From Roseivirga sp. UBA6061 (GTDB lineage: Bacteria > Bacteroidota > Bacteroidia > Cytophagales > Cyclobacteriaceae): a stretch of DNA of 43,894 bases. The stretch is from contig DIYF01000090.1 in NCBI GenBank assembly GCA_002427745.1, forward strand, positions 7,210-51,103. The letters run 5' to 3'. The position numbers and the translations under genes were made by a program. Every line of letters begins with the position of its first letter. Within the stretch, counting starts at the first letter, position 1. Shown piece after piece: positions 10,301 through 17,384 of the stretch. The notes under the pieces are model-generated. The model was not told the origin of the DNA. It saw only the letters and a list, made by a program, of their open reading frames with translations, and ran no database searches.

Positions 10301-10421
10301 TGAAGCAACCGATTCAGAAGAGCTTGAACTCAGGTTACCTCTTAATATAGACCCTGGTACCTATCTGGTAGTATTGCATCAGGGAGGTCAGAGAGTATCA
10401 AAAAGGCTTATTGTGCTCTAG
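7302..10421 (+). CDS. Giant secreted beta-solenoid-like protein with T9SS sorting domain, paralog 2
   Basis: 1039 residues, starting with a clear signal peptide (MRYILCFILLMCVQFVSQGQA). It is a tandem paralog of the gene ending at 7066 and shares the opening AVFQSNTSNGNWNTSGSW, the spaced SDDDVTI element, the solenoid repeats, the block around FDITDADHPNKDTDN and the LPIVLISFEAE segment. The match is highest from about 9330 to 9890 and weakest in the sorting domain (GNPLTRGERL to SKRLIVL). The Cys motif is kept in the second internal module (GCPAYGNC near base 8878) but missing in the first (ATSFGTTF). The protein should leave the cell by T9SS. Each paralog may have its own promoter, given the 235-bp spacer. 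No enzymatic domain is recognised; a surface-layer, adhesive or matrix function is inferred. Confidence 0.9.
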   Translation: MRYILCFILLMCVQFVSQGQAVFQSNTSNGNWNTSGSWSLQSGSDADGIPDSDDDVTIASGHTINILAAAACSDLSFTGGNLSFNSDQTLSVGGDMSVSVSSGISGYSNGHILQVSGGLSVSSGITFSVGSIRFEVSGATTVNGALNVSGFGQSRSFGDLTINSGGSMTCSGADAYSFTGDLANNGTFTATSFGTTFTFTGSSNTISGSGQLSFFDATFDSPASYTNTGNMQIRSSLSGTGSFTNGNGGQLELQNGGPFSVSTFNASATGNTITYTGYGDPTAFSGNYYNLVLNKSSGSLSFGSSLTVSNDLTIQAGIVQVGAVTLNVGNDLSISGGEFTPDNASAVVNISGGLSMSDGEYDHNNGDVNITGSIDLTGGTLNMDGASSTVDSAGLTATNAALTLNDGSLTLTGAFTINSGTTFSNPGTDITAGGAFTLNDGTAAFAAGSLSADGLTIAASKELTITNASLTNTGSTNVNGTLTFNGTGGTKSLADVVVNSGGSWTVTQNEDFAISGDVTSDGTFTGCPAYGNCNYTLSKASGSISGSGTVAMRDIIINSPNTYTNTTSLTVANTITGTGTLVNGNGGALTYEGDNSSGGNFTITNFTASATNNTVTYSRNGNQQIRATTSSDNDYYNVVINMSAATNDVTLAADITINNQLTLTLGDLVLSTNRLTMADGATISGGTSNSFIRINSTGVVRQNYSASGATLAFPIGDGTNFSPITAFTLTDGTFGAGAYVEFDITDADHPNKDTDNTGSGGDDDGTAATAFISRYWTLTGNAITNEKFDATYQYIDDDITGTEANMVAALYRGLTSPAIDDWLSAGMVTAGANTVSLTGGDNFGDLYAMDDTMERLPIVLISFEAEALYGRVELKWTTGSEESNAFFTIERSPNGRDFEPVLFVNGAGDSKTFIKYTATDMNPEKGLMYYRLKQTDFNGTFSYSELVSVFNALSNIQPDFVIQGNPLTRGERLIINRNLRGEGQLMILGMDAEKLQDYQIEATDSEELELRLPLNIDPGTYLVVLHQGGQRVSKRLIVL

Positions 10422-10450
10422 GCAACACCTCTTTTAATCCGGGTAGAAGA

Positions 10451-11002
10451 TCAGAAATTTGAGTTACAGGTGGTAATGCTCTTGCTGCCGTTCAGGTAGG
10501 CCTCATTGGCCCCTGTATTCAGGCCTATGTTTGTAGAGCCGAGAATGGCATCTTCCAGCGGACCAGAAGCTTCGAAGTGAATTTTGATACTGCCATTGAA
10601 GGTCAGCATGCTGATGAAAGTAACAGGTGTATCGTCATCCAGGCTGTTAAGAACAGTACTGCTGACGCCTACGCCATCTTCTTCTCTCACAGTAGAAAGA
10701 AGGGTAGCTACATCTCCGTCATCTGCTAAACTGCCAAAGTGAAGGTGTACAGGATGTTCCGCACCTGAAAGCACATTATTGAGCGTAATGTCCAGCTGTA
10801 CATCGCCATTGTTACGCTCTCTTATCAGCAAAGTACCCGAGGTGGTATTACCGGAAACAGTACCGGGGATCAATTCCAGCCTTACCTCATTTCCTGTAAA
10901 CTCAGAGTCTCCTCCGTTGCCTTCGCTACAGGCGCCAAATAACAATACCAAAGCTAAGGTGGCTAAGTAGGTGCTGATTCGTTTCATCCCGTTATTTTTC
11001 AT
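10451..11002 (-). CDS. CHRD-domain-like lipoprotein
   Basis: About 183 residues with a lipoprotein signal peptide ending LLFGAC followed by SEGNGGD, so it is probably anchored to a membrane through its N-terminal Cys. The rest resembles a single CHRD (chordin) domain: RLELIPGTVSGNTTSGTL, the His cluster HPVHLHFGSLADDGDVA, a segment with FISMLTFNGSIKIHF, and NIGLNTG. In bacteria these domains are of unknown role. Met codons at 11011, 11002 and 10987 could all start the protein; 11002 gives MKNNGMKRIST and 10987 the shortest signal peptide. It is convergent with the second solenoid gene, with only 29 bp between them and no evident terminator. A strong palindrome lies about 50 bp upstream. Confidence 0.72.
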   Translation of the reverse strand: MKNNGMKRISTYLATLALVLLFGACSEGNGGDSEFTGNEVRLELIPGTVSGNTTSGTLLIRERNNGDVQLDITLNNVLSGAEHPVHLHFGSLADDGDVATLLSTVREEDGVGVSSTVLNSLDDDTPVTFISMLTFNGSIKIHFEASGPLEDAILGSTNIGLNTGANEAYLNGSKSITTCNSNF

Positions 11003-11050
11003 TGCTGACACAATTTATAATTAAAACAGCTAAGAGACATCCTTATTGCC

Positions 11051-11070
11051 CCGGAATATAGATATTCCGG
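11051..11070. promoter_or_regulatory. 20-bp palindrome, operator candidate
   Basis: CCGGAATAT at 11051-11059 and ATATTCCGG at 11062-11070 are perfect inverted arms with a 2-bp centre. A two-base loop makes an RNA hairpin unlikely and a dimeric DNA-binding site more likely. It sits upstream of the CHRD-like lipoprotein gene. No T-run follows. Confidence 0.55.
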
Positions 11071-11198
11071 CATAATGGCTGACAGTTAATTGACTCCTGA
11101 ACAGGCGAATTTGTTTAGTACAGTTACATCAAAATCCCGCCCCTGTTATGTCATCTAACGAGTGTATGACAAAAAAGTCACATTCCTTTTAAAATAAG

Positions 11199-11233
11199 CC
11201 GGGAAAAAACAGCAACTGACTGTAATTTCCCGG
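11199..11233 (-). terminator. Terminator of the LruC-domain gene
   Basis: CCGGGAAA at 11199-11206 pairs with TTTCCCGG at 11226-11233. Inner bases extend the stem (ACAG with CTGT), and the minus-strand transcript continues into CTTATTTT. It lies just after the stop at 11256. Confidence 0.7.
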
Positions 11234-11255
11234 TCATAATGGATTCAGATAAAGA

Positions 11256-13238
11256 CTAGTTGCCCTGGTAAATCTTTGAGAGATTGCGGTAACCATTGGC
11301 ATCTCCGTACCAGTCTGTATAGCTCAAACCATTGCTTTCACCCCAGTGCTTAAAGTAATTATATGCCTTGTCAATTCTTGATTTTTCCGTGGGATAGCGA
11401 AAGGTGTGAATAATGTTGATGGCCCAGGGCGTATTATCAACGGACTGATAGTATCGGTCCAGGCCCGGCAGCGTATTATCATCTTCGGTTCCAAACAGAT
11501 TAGTGTCTGCCAGGTCAGTGGGTTGATGGCCTGAAAGATGTACTTCGCGTCCTCTGTCCATGCTGTTGAAAATAAACGGGTTGTAGGGAGGGTTCACCAG
11601 AGGTGCCGGATCGGTGGGACCAGTGAAATTTATAACAATTCTGAATGTCTTTTCTTCTACAAGGGGCTGTCCCACCACGGTATTGGCAAAACCACCTGAC
11701 GTGGGCCTCATATGGTCATAAGCATCGTTAAACACGATGATGGTTGGCACACTTTGACCTTCTTCCAGCCCATTGCTTTTGAGGCTGACAGCTTCACCAA
11801 ACACTTCGTATCCGCTTACCTGACTGATCAGTGATTCGTCAATGGGTATTTGAATACCAAAGCCATTGTGGTTGCCGGCACCCATCGCACGGATGGTAAG
11901 GTCTATTTCAGTCCTGACCGCCAGGTTGTTACTGTTCAGCACATTGACAAACCGGTATCCTATAACCAGATCGTTGAAGTCATAATCTCCCTTTACAGGC
12001 CAGAGGTCTTCAAAAGCCAGGGAGCCCATACCAATTTCAGAAGGCGTATAGACATCATAGGCGGCATCAGCATCATTGGGGTAATCGTCCAGCTCATCTA
12101 TCACACCATCATTGTCTGAATCTTGCTGTTCCAGGTCAGCTACATCACATCTCCAGGCGGTAAGGTCGTTGATTTTGAAGTCGTAAGTCCTCACAATCTG
12201 GTAAGACCCGTCTTCCTTGCTGATTTGTATCAGGTTGGAGTTGGCATCATTGGTACCCACAAAAATGCGGTCCTGCCGGTCTATGGCCATGGAGGTAAGC
12301 TGAAAGGGGAAGTTTTCAGCACTGATCCTGATAATGGTTGCCGTGCTCTCTTCGAATCCTGTGAACTTATAAAGTCCGGAGAAACAGGCGAGGTATAAAT
12401 CTCCCAACGAATCGAAAGCCAGGTCACCACCACTTGAGTTATTTACAAATCCGTTGATTGTATAGCTGTTAACCACCTCATTTGTAGCAGCATCTACCTT
12501 ATACAGTTTGTTGTTGTTGCTCATCCAGAAGTAACCGTCTTTGTAGGTAAGTCTGGGATAATTGCCATTGAAGGGATTGCCTGTATGGGCTATGCTGAAA
12601 GTATTCGTATAAACATCAAACTGATAGAGGTTGGTGCCTACATTGTAATATACCAGGCCGTTGTCCTGGTCCAGGGCATTGGCTATTGATCCGCCCCCTT
12701 CCAGATCGGGCAGGGCAGTGGGAGTATACTCTCCTGCTGTAAGATCAATGCTATAAAAGCCTCTTTGGCCATTCACGGCATAGAGTCGGTCCTGGCAGGT
12801 TTCATTTTCTGAAGAGGTCAGGTTATTTCCAGAGGCTCTTCCACTAAAGCTTTCTTCAAACTGTACACTGGCATAGCCTGCCTGAACAGGTACTGTTTTG
12901 AGTTCTATGCCATCAGCTGTATGCTTTTCTATGGATAGTTCAGAAACTGCAGTAGGTACTACCAGCGAATGCCTGATTTCTGAAGAAGTCTTTCCAAATG
13001 ACAGCACTTTGTGTAGCTGATTCTGGAAAGTGTAGCTGATGCTGTATTTGACCTGCGTATTTGAACCGAAGTCAGAAACATTTACCTGAATCTCCTGCGA
13101 GGTCTTGAAATTAAATTCATTCGCAAAAACCAGGTCTCCCTCTATAATATCTTCCTCAAGCGGGTCCAGCTCAGGTTTTTCAATACAACCGGTAGCCAGC
13201 AAGGCGAAAAGAAGTATAACAACTTTAAAATCTTTCAT
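11256..13238 (-). CDS. LruC-domain (DUF4842) lipoprotein
   Basis: 660 residues with a lipoprotein signal peptide (MKDFKVVILLFALLATGC, then IEKPELD). The N-terminal two thirds look like a beta-propeller of the SMP-30/NHL kind, with repeated strand patterns such as LYAVNGQRGFYSIDL and FDSLGDLYLACFSGLYKF. A calcium-type loop follows (DSDNDGVIDELDDYPND). The C-terminal part from SLAFEDLWPVKGDYDFNDLV onward matches the LruC / DUF4842 domain, named after a Leptospira outer-membrane lipoprotein and frequent in Bacteroidota. The protein is likely exposed on the outer membrane or periplasmic face; its ligand is unknown. It stands alone, with its own terminator downstream and 109 bp separating it from trpS upstream. 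Confidence 0.85.
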   Translation of the reverse strand: MKDFKVVILLFALLATGCIEKPELDPLEEDIIEGDLVFANEFNFKTSQEIQVNVSDFGSNTQVKYSISYTFQNQLHKVLSFGKTSSEIRHSLVVPTAVSELSIEKHTADGIELKTVPVQAGYASVQFEESFSGRASGNNLTSSENETCQDRLYAVNGQRGFYSIDLTAGEYTPTALPDLEGGGSIANALDQDNGLVYYNVGTNLYQFDVYTNTFSIAHTGNPFNGNYPRLTYKDGYFWMSNNNKLYKVDAATNEVVNSYTINGFVNNSSGGDLAFDSLGDLYLACFSGLYKFTGFEESTATIIRISAENFPFQLTSMAIDRQDRIFVGTNDANSNLIQISKEDGSYQIVRTYDFKINDLTAWRCDVADLEQQDSDNDGVIDELDDYPNDADAAYDVYTPSEIGMGSLAFEDLWPVKGDYDFNDLVIGYRFVNVLNSNNLAVRTEIDLTIRAMGAGNHNGFGIQIPIDESLISQVSGYEVFGEAVSLKSNGLEEGQSVPTIIVFNDAYDHMRPTSGGFANTVVGQPLVEEKTFRIVINFTGPTDPAPLVNPPYNPFIFNSMDRGREVHLSGHQPTDLADTNLFGTEDDNTLPGLDRYYQSVDNTPWAINIIHTFRYPTEKSRIDKAYNYFKHWGESNGLSYTDWYGDANGYRNLSKIYQGN

Positions 13239-13347
13239 AACAGTGCGCTTTAACTACCCGAAGTAGCATCAGAGTCCTGTTATGATTCCGATTTTTCGTT
13301 GAACTGTCTGCTTTTATAGAAGACTGAAACAGAAATGGAGATGAGAG

Positions 13348-14316
13348 TCAGAAGCCTACAGCTGACTTTACGCGGTCCAGCACTCCCATGGCTACCTTTC
13401 TGGCTTTGGCTTCTCCTGCCTCCAGTTTGGCATTCAGCTCATCCAGGTTTTCCATGTAGTAGTTATAGGTGTCGCGCTCTTTGGCATACTTTTCAATGAT
13501 GAGTTCATAAAGTGCCTGCTTGGCATGACCATAGCCGTAATTACCTCCGGTATAGTTCTCTCTCATTTCCGCTATCTGATCCTCAGAAGCCAGCAGAGAA
13601 TACAAGGCAAATACGTTGTCGCTATCCGGATCTTTAGGCTCTTCCAAGCCCTTACTATCCGTCACAATCTGCATGATGTTCTTTCTCAGCTTTTTATCCG
13701 GCTGAAAAATATCGATGATATTGCCATATGACTTGCTCATCTTCTGACCATCCGTTCCCGGAACCGTCATCACCTGTTCGCTGATTTGTGCTTCAGGCAT
13801 CACAAAGATCTCCCCGTAACGATGGTTCACGGTACTGGCGATATCCCGTGTGATTTCGAGGTGCTGTCGCTGGTCTTTTCCTACAGGTACTATATTGGCA
13901 TCGTACATCAGAATGTCACATGCCATCAATACCGGGTAAATAAAGAGCCCCGCGTTTACATCCGATAACCTGTCTGCCTTGTCCTTAAAGGAGTGGGCAT
14001 TGGCCAGCATGGGGAAGGGCGTAAAGCAGTTCATATACCAGGTAAGCTCACATACCTCAGGAATTTTCGACTGACGGTAGAAAGTGTTTTGCTCAGTATC
14101 AAAACCAAAAGCCATCCAGGCAGCGGCTACCGCATTTGTATTCTCCGTTCTCAGTTGCGGATCTTTGATCTGCGTGAGCGAGTGCAGGTCAGCAATGAAG
14201 AAAAAAGAGTCGTTTTCCGGATTTTTCGAGAGTTCAATCGCGGGAATAATTGCTCCGAGCAAATTGCCCAGATGTGGTTTTCCAGAGCTTTGAATGCCTG
14301 TCAGTATGCGTGCCAT
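13348..14316 (-). CDS. trpS: Tryptophanyl-tRNA synthetase
   Basis: Class I aminoacyl-tRNA synthetase that charges tRNA-Trp with tryptophan in the cytoplasm. It has 322 residues, within the usual bacterial TrpRS range. The HIGH-type motif is PHLGNLLGA near residues 14-22, the KMSKS loop is at about 192-196 (KMSKSYGN), and the family segments MLANAHSFKD and IYPVLMACDILMYDANIVPVGKDQ are present. It begins MARILTGIQSSGKPHLGN, as expected. It is divergent from the DUF1573 gene, and no T-box or Trp leader peptide was seen in the 123-bp spacer. Confidence 0.98.
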   Translation of the reverse strand: MARILTGIQSSGKPHLGNLLGAIIPAIELSKNPENDSFFFIADLHSLTQIKDPQLRTENTNAVAAAWMAFGFDTEQNTFYRQSKIPEVCELTWYMNCFTPFPMLANAHSFKDKADRLSDVNAGLFIYPVLMACDILMYDANIVPVGKDQRQHLEITRDIASTVNHRYGEIFVMPEAQISEQVMTVPGTDGQKMSKSYGNIIDIFQPDKKLRKNIMQIVTDSKGLEEPKDPDSDNVFALYSLLASEDQIAEMRENYTGGNYGYGHAKQALYELIIEKYAKERDTYNYYMENLDELNAKLEAGEAKARKVAMGVLDRVKSAVGF

Positions 14317-14409
14317 GGGTACTTTTTGATTTGTGGCAAATTAAGTAATTAATCATAGGCCAATTCAAGAATAAGTGCGTTAAATTTCAGGGATGCGTAA
14401 TCGATCCTA

Positions 14410-14417
14410 TAAATTTG
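14410..14417 (+). promoter_or_regulatory. Candidate promoter -7 element for the DUF1573 gene
   Basis: TAAATTTG fits the Bacteroidota TAnnTTTG consensus. A TTTC at 14385-14388 lies 21 bp upstream, in place of the -33 TTTG. The start codon is 22 bp downstream, a plausible short leader. Confidence 0.45.
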
Positions 14418-14439
14418 AGAAGCTTAAAGAGCAGCGTGT

Positions 14440-15483
14440 ATGAGAAGAGTGTTTTGGTTATTAACGGGTATCATAAGCATGGCTTTGAATGGTCAGGCGC
14501 AAGAACTGAATGTGGTAGAGCTGGGGAGTATTATGGGGGAGATGGGAAGCTTTCAGAGCACACTCACCTGGAAGAACACCAGCCGGGATACACTGCGCAT
14601 CAGTCTGTGGTCTGGCAGGAAAGAACTAACCTTTGAAAGAAAGAGCTATCAGGTATCACCTGAAGAGGAGTTACACCTGGCCTATAAGATAGATCTTACC
14701 GACACGGAAGGAGAAGAGGTTTATGAAATACGACTGGTCGGGGAAGAAGAAGTGGTCTTGCATGGTTTTTTATTGAAAACCCGTGTGTTTGAGGCAGAAG
14801 AAGATGTGTTCAGGGCCTACCGGAATGATTTCTTTCCATTCAGAAGTACAAGTCAGGTTTTTAACCTGAAAAGTGGATTCAGAGGGCAGGAACTGACCGC
14901 TAAATTCAGTCTTTACAATTTTGGCGGGAAAAAGCTGGATATGCAAGATGTGCGTACCTCCATGCCCGGGCTGACTGTGTCTTTTGAGCCTGAAGAAGTA
15001 CCTCACAATTCATTCTCAAGGGTTACTATCTCACTGAAAAGTGATGAGTCTCACGCACTGGGTTTTACACGTGACAGACTCAAGCTTCTGGGGGCAGACA
15101 GCAGTGTTATTGCCATACTACCTGTTCAGTTTACACTGGAGCCGACACCTGCTTATGGTCAGCATTCCCAGGCACCTCACCTGGCTGTGAGTAAGCTTAC
15201 GCATGACTTCAGGGTGATGAAAGAGGGAGATTATGAATCAGTGAATATCACCATTTCCAATACCGGCAGTGGTCCTCTGAAGATTGAGGGGCTGGAGGCC
15301 AATTGCGATTGCCTGGAATATGAGCTTGGCAATATGGAGCTGGCTCAGGGCACATCGGCCAGTCTGAAAGTGAGTTTTAATGCTAAGAATCGACAGGGGT
15401 ATGAACGCAAAACACTTGCACTATTTACCAACGACCCGACACAGCCAACAAAAGTGTTGACCTTTAAGGCACATGTAAAGTAA
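14440..15483 (+). CDS. Secreted DUF1573-domain protein
   Basis: 347 residues with a signal peptide (MRRVFWLLTGIISMALNGQAQ). The C-terminal 100 residues fit DUF1573, an Ig-like (ASPM/SPD-2/Hydin-type) fold: LTHDFRVMKEGDYESV, NTGSGPLKIEGLEANCDCL and LFTNDPTQPTKVLTFKAHVK, with the characteristic CDC pair. The preceding 220 residues appear to be two more beta-sandwich-like segments. The protein is probably periplasmic or surface located. The function of DUF1573 proteins is not known. It is convergent with the next gene, with 11 bp between stops, and has a candidate promoter immediately upstream. Confidence 0.85.
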   Translation: MRRVFWLLTGIISMALNGQAQELNVVELGSIMGEMGSFQSTLTWKNTSRDTLRISLWSGRKELTFERKSYQVSPEEELHLAYKIDLTDTEGEEVYEIRLVGEEEVVLHGFLLKTRVFEAEEDVFRAYRNDFFPFRSTSQVFNLKSGFRGQELTAKFSLYNFGGKKLDMQDVRTSMPGLTVSFEPEEVPHNSFSRVTISLKSDESHALGFTRDRLKLLGADSSVIAILPVQFTLEPTPAYGQHSQAPHLAVSKLTHDFRVMKEGDYESVNITISNTGSGPLKIEGLEANCDCLEYELGNMELAQGTSASLKVSFNAKNRQGYERKTLALFTNDPTQPTKVLTFKAHVK

Positions 15484-15494
15484 GGTGCTTTGGC

Positions 15495-16313
15495 TTATTG
15501 TTTATCCAGAATTTCGTTCATCAACCTGAGCAGCTGAGGATCAGTCTTCAGGGCCTCTTGCAAGGCAAGCTTGAGGTAGTTGGGTACGCCTTCTTTTCTT
15601 CTGAGCTTTCCTGAAACATCATTGAACATGGCCGTTACATCGGGCTTGTTTGAGATTTTGTCAGAGTATTCCAACAGGGTGGCAAAGTCAGAGAGCTTTT
15701 GCTCAAGACTTTTCGGGAGTTCGAGTTCCTTTCTTTCTTTTTCAGCTTTTACATCCTGTTTGGCTTTCTCTTCTATGGCATCCCGGCTCATCAGGCCTGA
15801 TTCAGCCACACAGGTATTATAGTCAGCCACAAGTTTATCTACATCAGTACGGGCGTACTTTTTATTCTTGATGTCATCCGCCAAAACCACACAGTCGCCC
15901 AGAAAATCTCTGGCCTGCGATCTGAAACCGATTTTACCGGCAAGGGTGATATAAGAGCCGTCCATCTTGATCAAAAGATCCTGATTGAATTTCTCAGGAC
16001 TGTTATCGCGGGTCACTTTGTAATAAGTGAGGTAGCCGGATATCAGCTGTTTGGCAAACTTGTACTTGCCGTCATAGGTCACCGGCTTGATTAAATCTCC
16101 ATTGGCCTTTCTGATCTCCCTTACTTCAAGCAAGCTCAGTTTCTTTCTTTTGCGTCCTACTTTAACAATGGCATATTCCCGATCCATGCTGTTGACCGCA
16201 ATCGTGACCTTTCCTTCAAGGCTTTCACCATTTGTTTTGACCAGGGTGTCCTGGGCCAAGGTGAGACCTGAAATCAGAATTAGTGCGCAGAGTGTGAAAT
16301 ATAGTTTCCTCAT
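15495..16313 (-). CDS. Secreted protein of unknown function
   Basis: 272 residues with a signal peptide (MRKLYFTLCALILISGLTLAQ). The first mature segment (LVKTNGESLEGKVTI to KLSLLEVREIRKANGD) is a small beta domain seen at the N-terminus of various Bacteroidota envelope proteins; a similar start occurs in the barrel protein at 33977-35110. The middle, SGYLTYYKVTRDNSPEKFNQDLLIKMDGSYITL, is also beta-rich. The C-terminal 110 residues are helical and charged (DAIEEKAKQDVKAEKERKEL), with two Cys (DFLGDCVVLADD, ADYNTCVAES) in the central part. No enzyme motif is recognised. It is probably periplasmic or outer-membrane associated and transcribed alone, divergently from the PPK2 pair. Confidence 0.75.
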   Translation of the reverse strand: MRKLYFTLCALILISGLTLAQDTLVKTNGESLEGKVTIAVNSMDREYAIVKVGRKRKKLSLLEVREIRKANGDLIKPVTYDGKYKFAKQLISGYLTYYKVTRDNSPEKFNQDLLIKMDGSYITLAGKIGFRSQARDFLGDCVVLADDIKNKKYARTDVDKLVADYNTCVAESGLMSRDAIEEKAKQDVKAEKERKELELPKSLEQKLSDFATLLEYSDKISNKPDVTAMFNDVSGKLRRKEGVPNYLKLALQEALKTDPQLLRLMNEILDKQ

Positions 16314-16344
16314 AATGGAGATTTATGTAAAGACGAAAGTATGT

Positions 16345-16370
16345 CTAATTTAGTATTGAAGTCAAATTAG
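16345..16370. promoter_or_regulatory. Inverted repeat between divergent genes
   Basis: CTAATTT at 16345-16351 and AAATTAG at 16364-16370 are perfect arms 12 bp apart, placed 32 bp upstream of the secreted-protein start and about 115 bp upstream of the first PPK2 gene. It could be an operator, though AT-rich arms of this length can arise by chance. Confidence 0.35.
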
Positions 16371-16462
16371 TATAAAAGGAATTGTTGGTGAATTGGTCTA
16401 AGACCTGATATATTCCGGTAAGAAGCCTGATACAGATCATGCTTTCCTATCCCTGAGCAGGT

Positions 16463-16470
16463 TATTTTTG
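16463..16470 (+). promoter_or_regulatory. Candidate promoter -7 element for the PPK2 pair
   Basis: TATTTTTG matches TAnnTTTG 15 bp before the first PPK2 start codon. The upstream half-site is only TTTC at 16443-16446, 16 bp away, so support is partial. The leader would be very short. Confidence 0.35.
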
Positions 16471-16485
16471 AAAAAACAGTGATGA

Positions 16486-17379
16486 ATGAGTGAATTTTTA
16501 GTAACAGATGATGCGGTCCAGAATCAGATGGCGGTTTCCGGTCTGCTGAGCAATGAGGATTTTGCGCAGATCAAGACCAGACAGCAACTGAAGGCAGCGC
16601 TTGAAGAGCGTGAAAGAAACTATAGCAAAGCTCTTTATAATATCGAGTACGAAAAACAGCTGGAGCAGCTTCAGGTAGAACTCGTGAAACTGCAACACTG
16701 GATTGCGAAGAAGCAGATGAGGGTGGCCGTCATCTTTGAGGGCCGTGATGCTGCCGGTAAGGGTGGTGCCATCAAGCGTTTTACCGAGCATCTGAATCCC
16801 CGGTCGATGCGTATTGTGGCTTTGAACAAACCCACCGATCTGGAAATGAAACAGTGGTATTTCCGGAGGTATATCAAAGAACTGCCCAATGCCGGAGAAA
16901 TCGTGTTTTTCGATCGCAGCTGGTACAACCGTGCCGTGGTGGAGCCTGTTATGGGCTTCTGTGATGACGCACAGTACAGCCAGTTTATGAGGCAGGTGCC
17001 GGAGTTTGAGCATATGCTGTTTGAGGATGGAGTTCACCTGATCAAATTCTGGTTTTCTATCGATAAGGATGAGCAGTCCAGACGATTCAACGAACGCAGG
17101 AAAAATCCATTAAAGCAATGGAAACTGAGTCCTGTGGATGAGAAAGGACAGGAGCTTTGGGACAAATACACCTATTACAAAGAACAGATGTTTGCTCAGA
17201 CCCACACTACTTTCAGTCCCTGGGTAATTGTAAAAACCAATACCAAGAAAGAGGCCAGGCTTGAAACCATCAGGCATGTACTTTCCAGGTTTGAGTATGA
17301 TGGCAAGGACGAAGCGAAGACCCGCGTGCTGCCAGACCCCAATGTTATTATGAGATTTCACCGATCAATCTACCATTGA
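16486..17379 (+). CDS. ppk2: Polyphosphate kinase 2, first tandem copy
   Basis: 297 residues. PPK2 enzymes move phosphate between inorganic polyphosphate and nucleotides, usually making GTP or ATP from the diphosphate. The Walker A motif GRDAAGKGG is at about residues 86-94, the Walker B segment FDRSWYNR at 142-149, and the lid-module residues RRKNPLKQWKLSPVD follow near 205. The RAVVEPVMGFC extension fits class I PPK2. The N-terminal 55 residues before EYEKQLEQLQVELVKLQ vary between the two copies. Five bases separate its stop from the next PPK2 gene, so the two are probably co-transcribed and translationally linked. Substrate preference cannot be read from sequence alone. Confidence 0.95.
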   Translation: MSEFLVTDDAVQNQMAVSGLLSNEDFAQIKTRQQLKAALEERERNYSKALYNIEYEKQLEQLQVELVKLQHWIAKKQMRVAVIFEGRDAAGKGGAIKRFTEHLNPRSMRIVALNKPTDLEMKQWYFRRYIKELPNAGEIVFFDRSWYNRAVVEPVMGFCDDAQYSQFMRQVPEFEHMLFEDGVHLIKFWFSIDKDEQSRRFNERRKNPLKQWKLSPVDEKGQELWDKYTYYKEQMFAQTHTTFSPWVIVKTNTKKEARLETIRHVLSRFEYDGKDEAKTRVLPDPNVIMRFHRSIYH

Positions 17380-17384
17380 AGCCC

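Noticed and set aside
14317..14439. T-box or Trp leader peptide controlling trpS
   Set aside because: The spacer is short and shows no specifier stem, T-box sequence or Trp-rich leader ORF.
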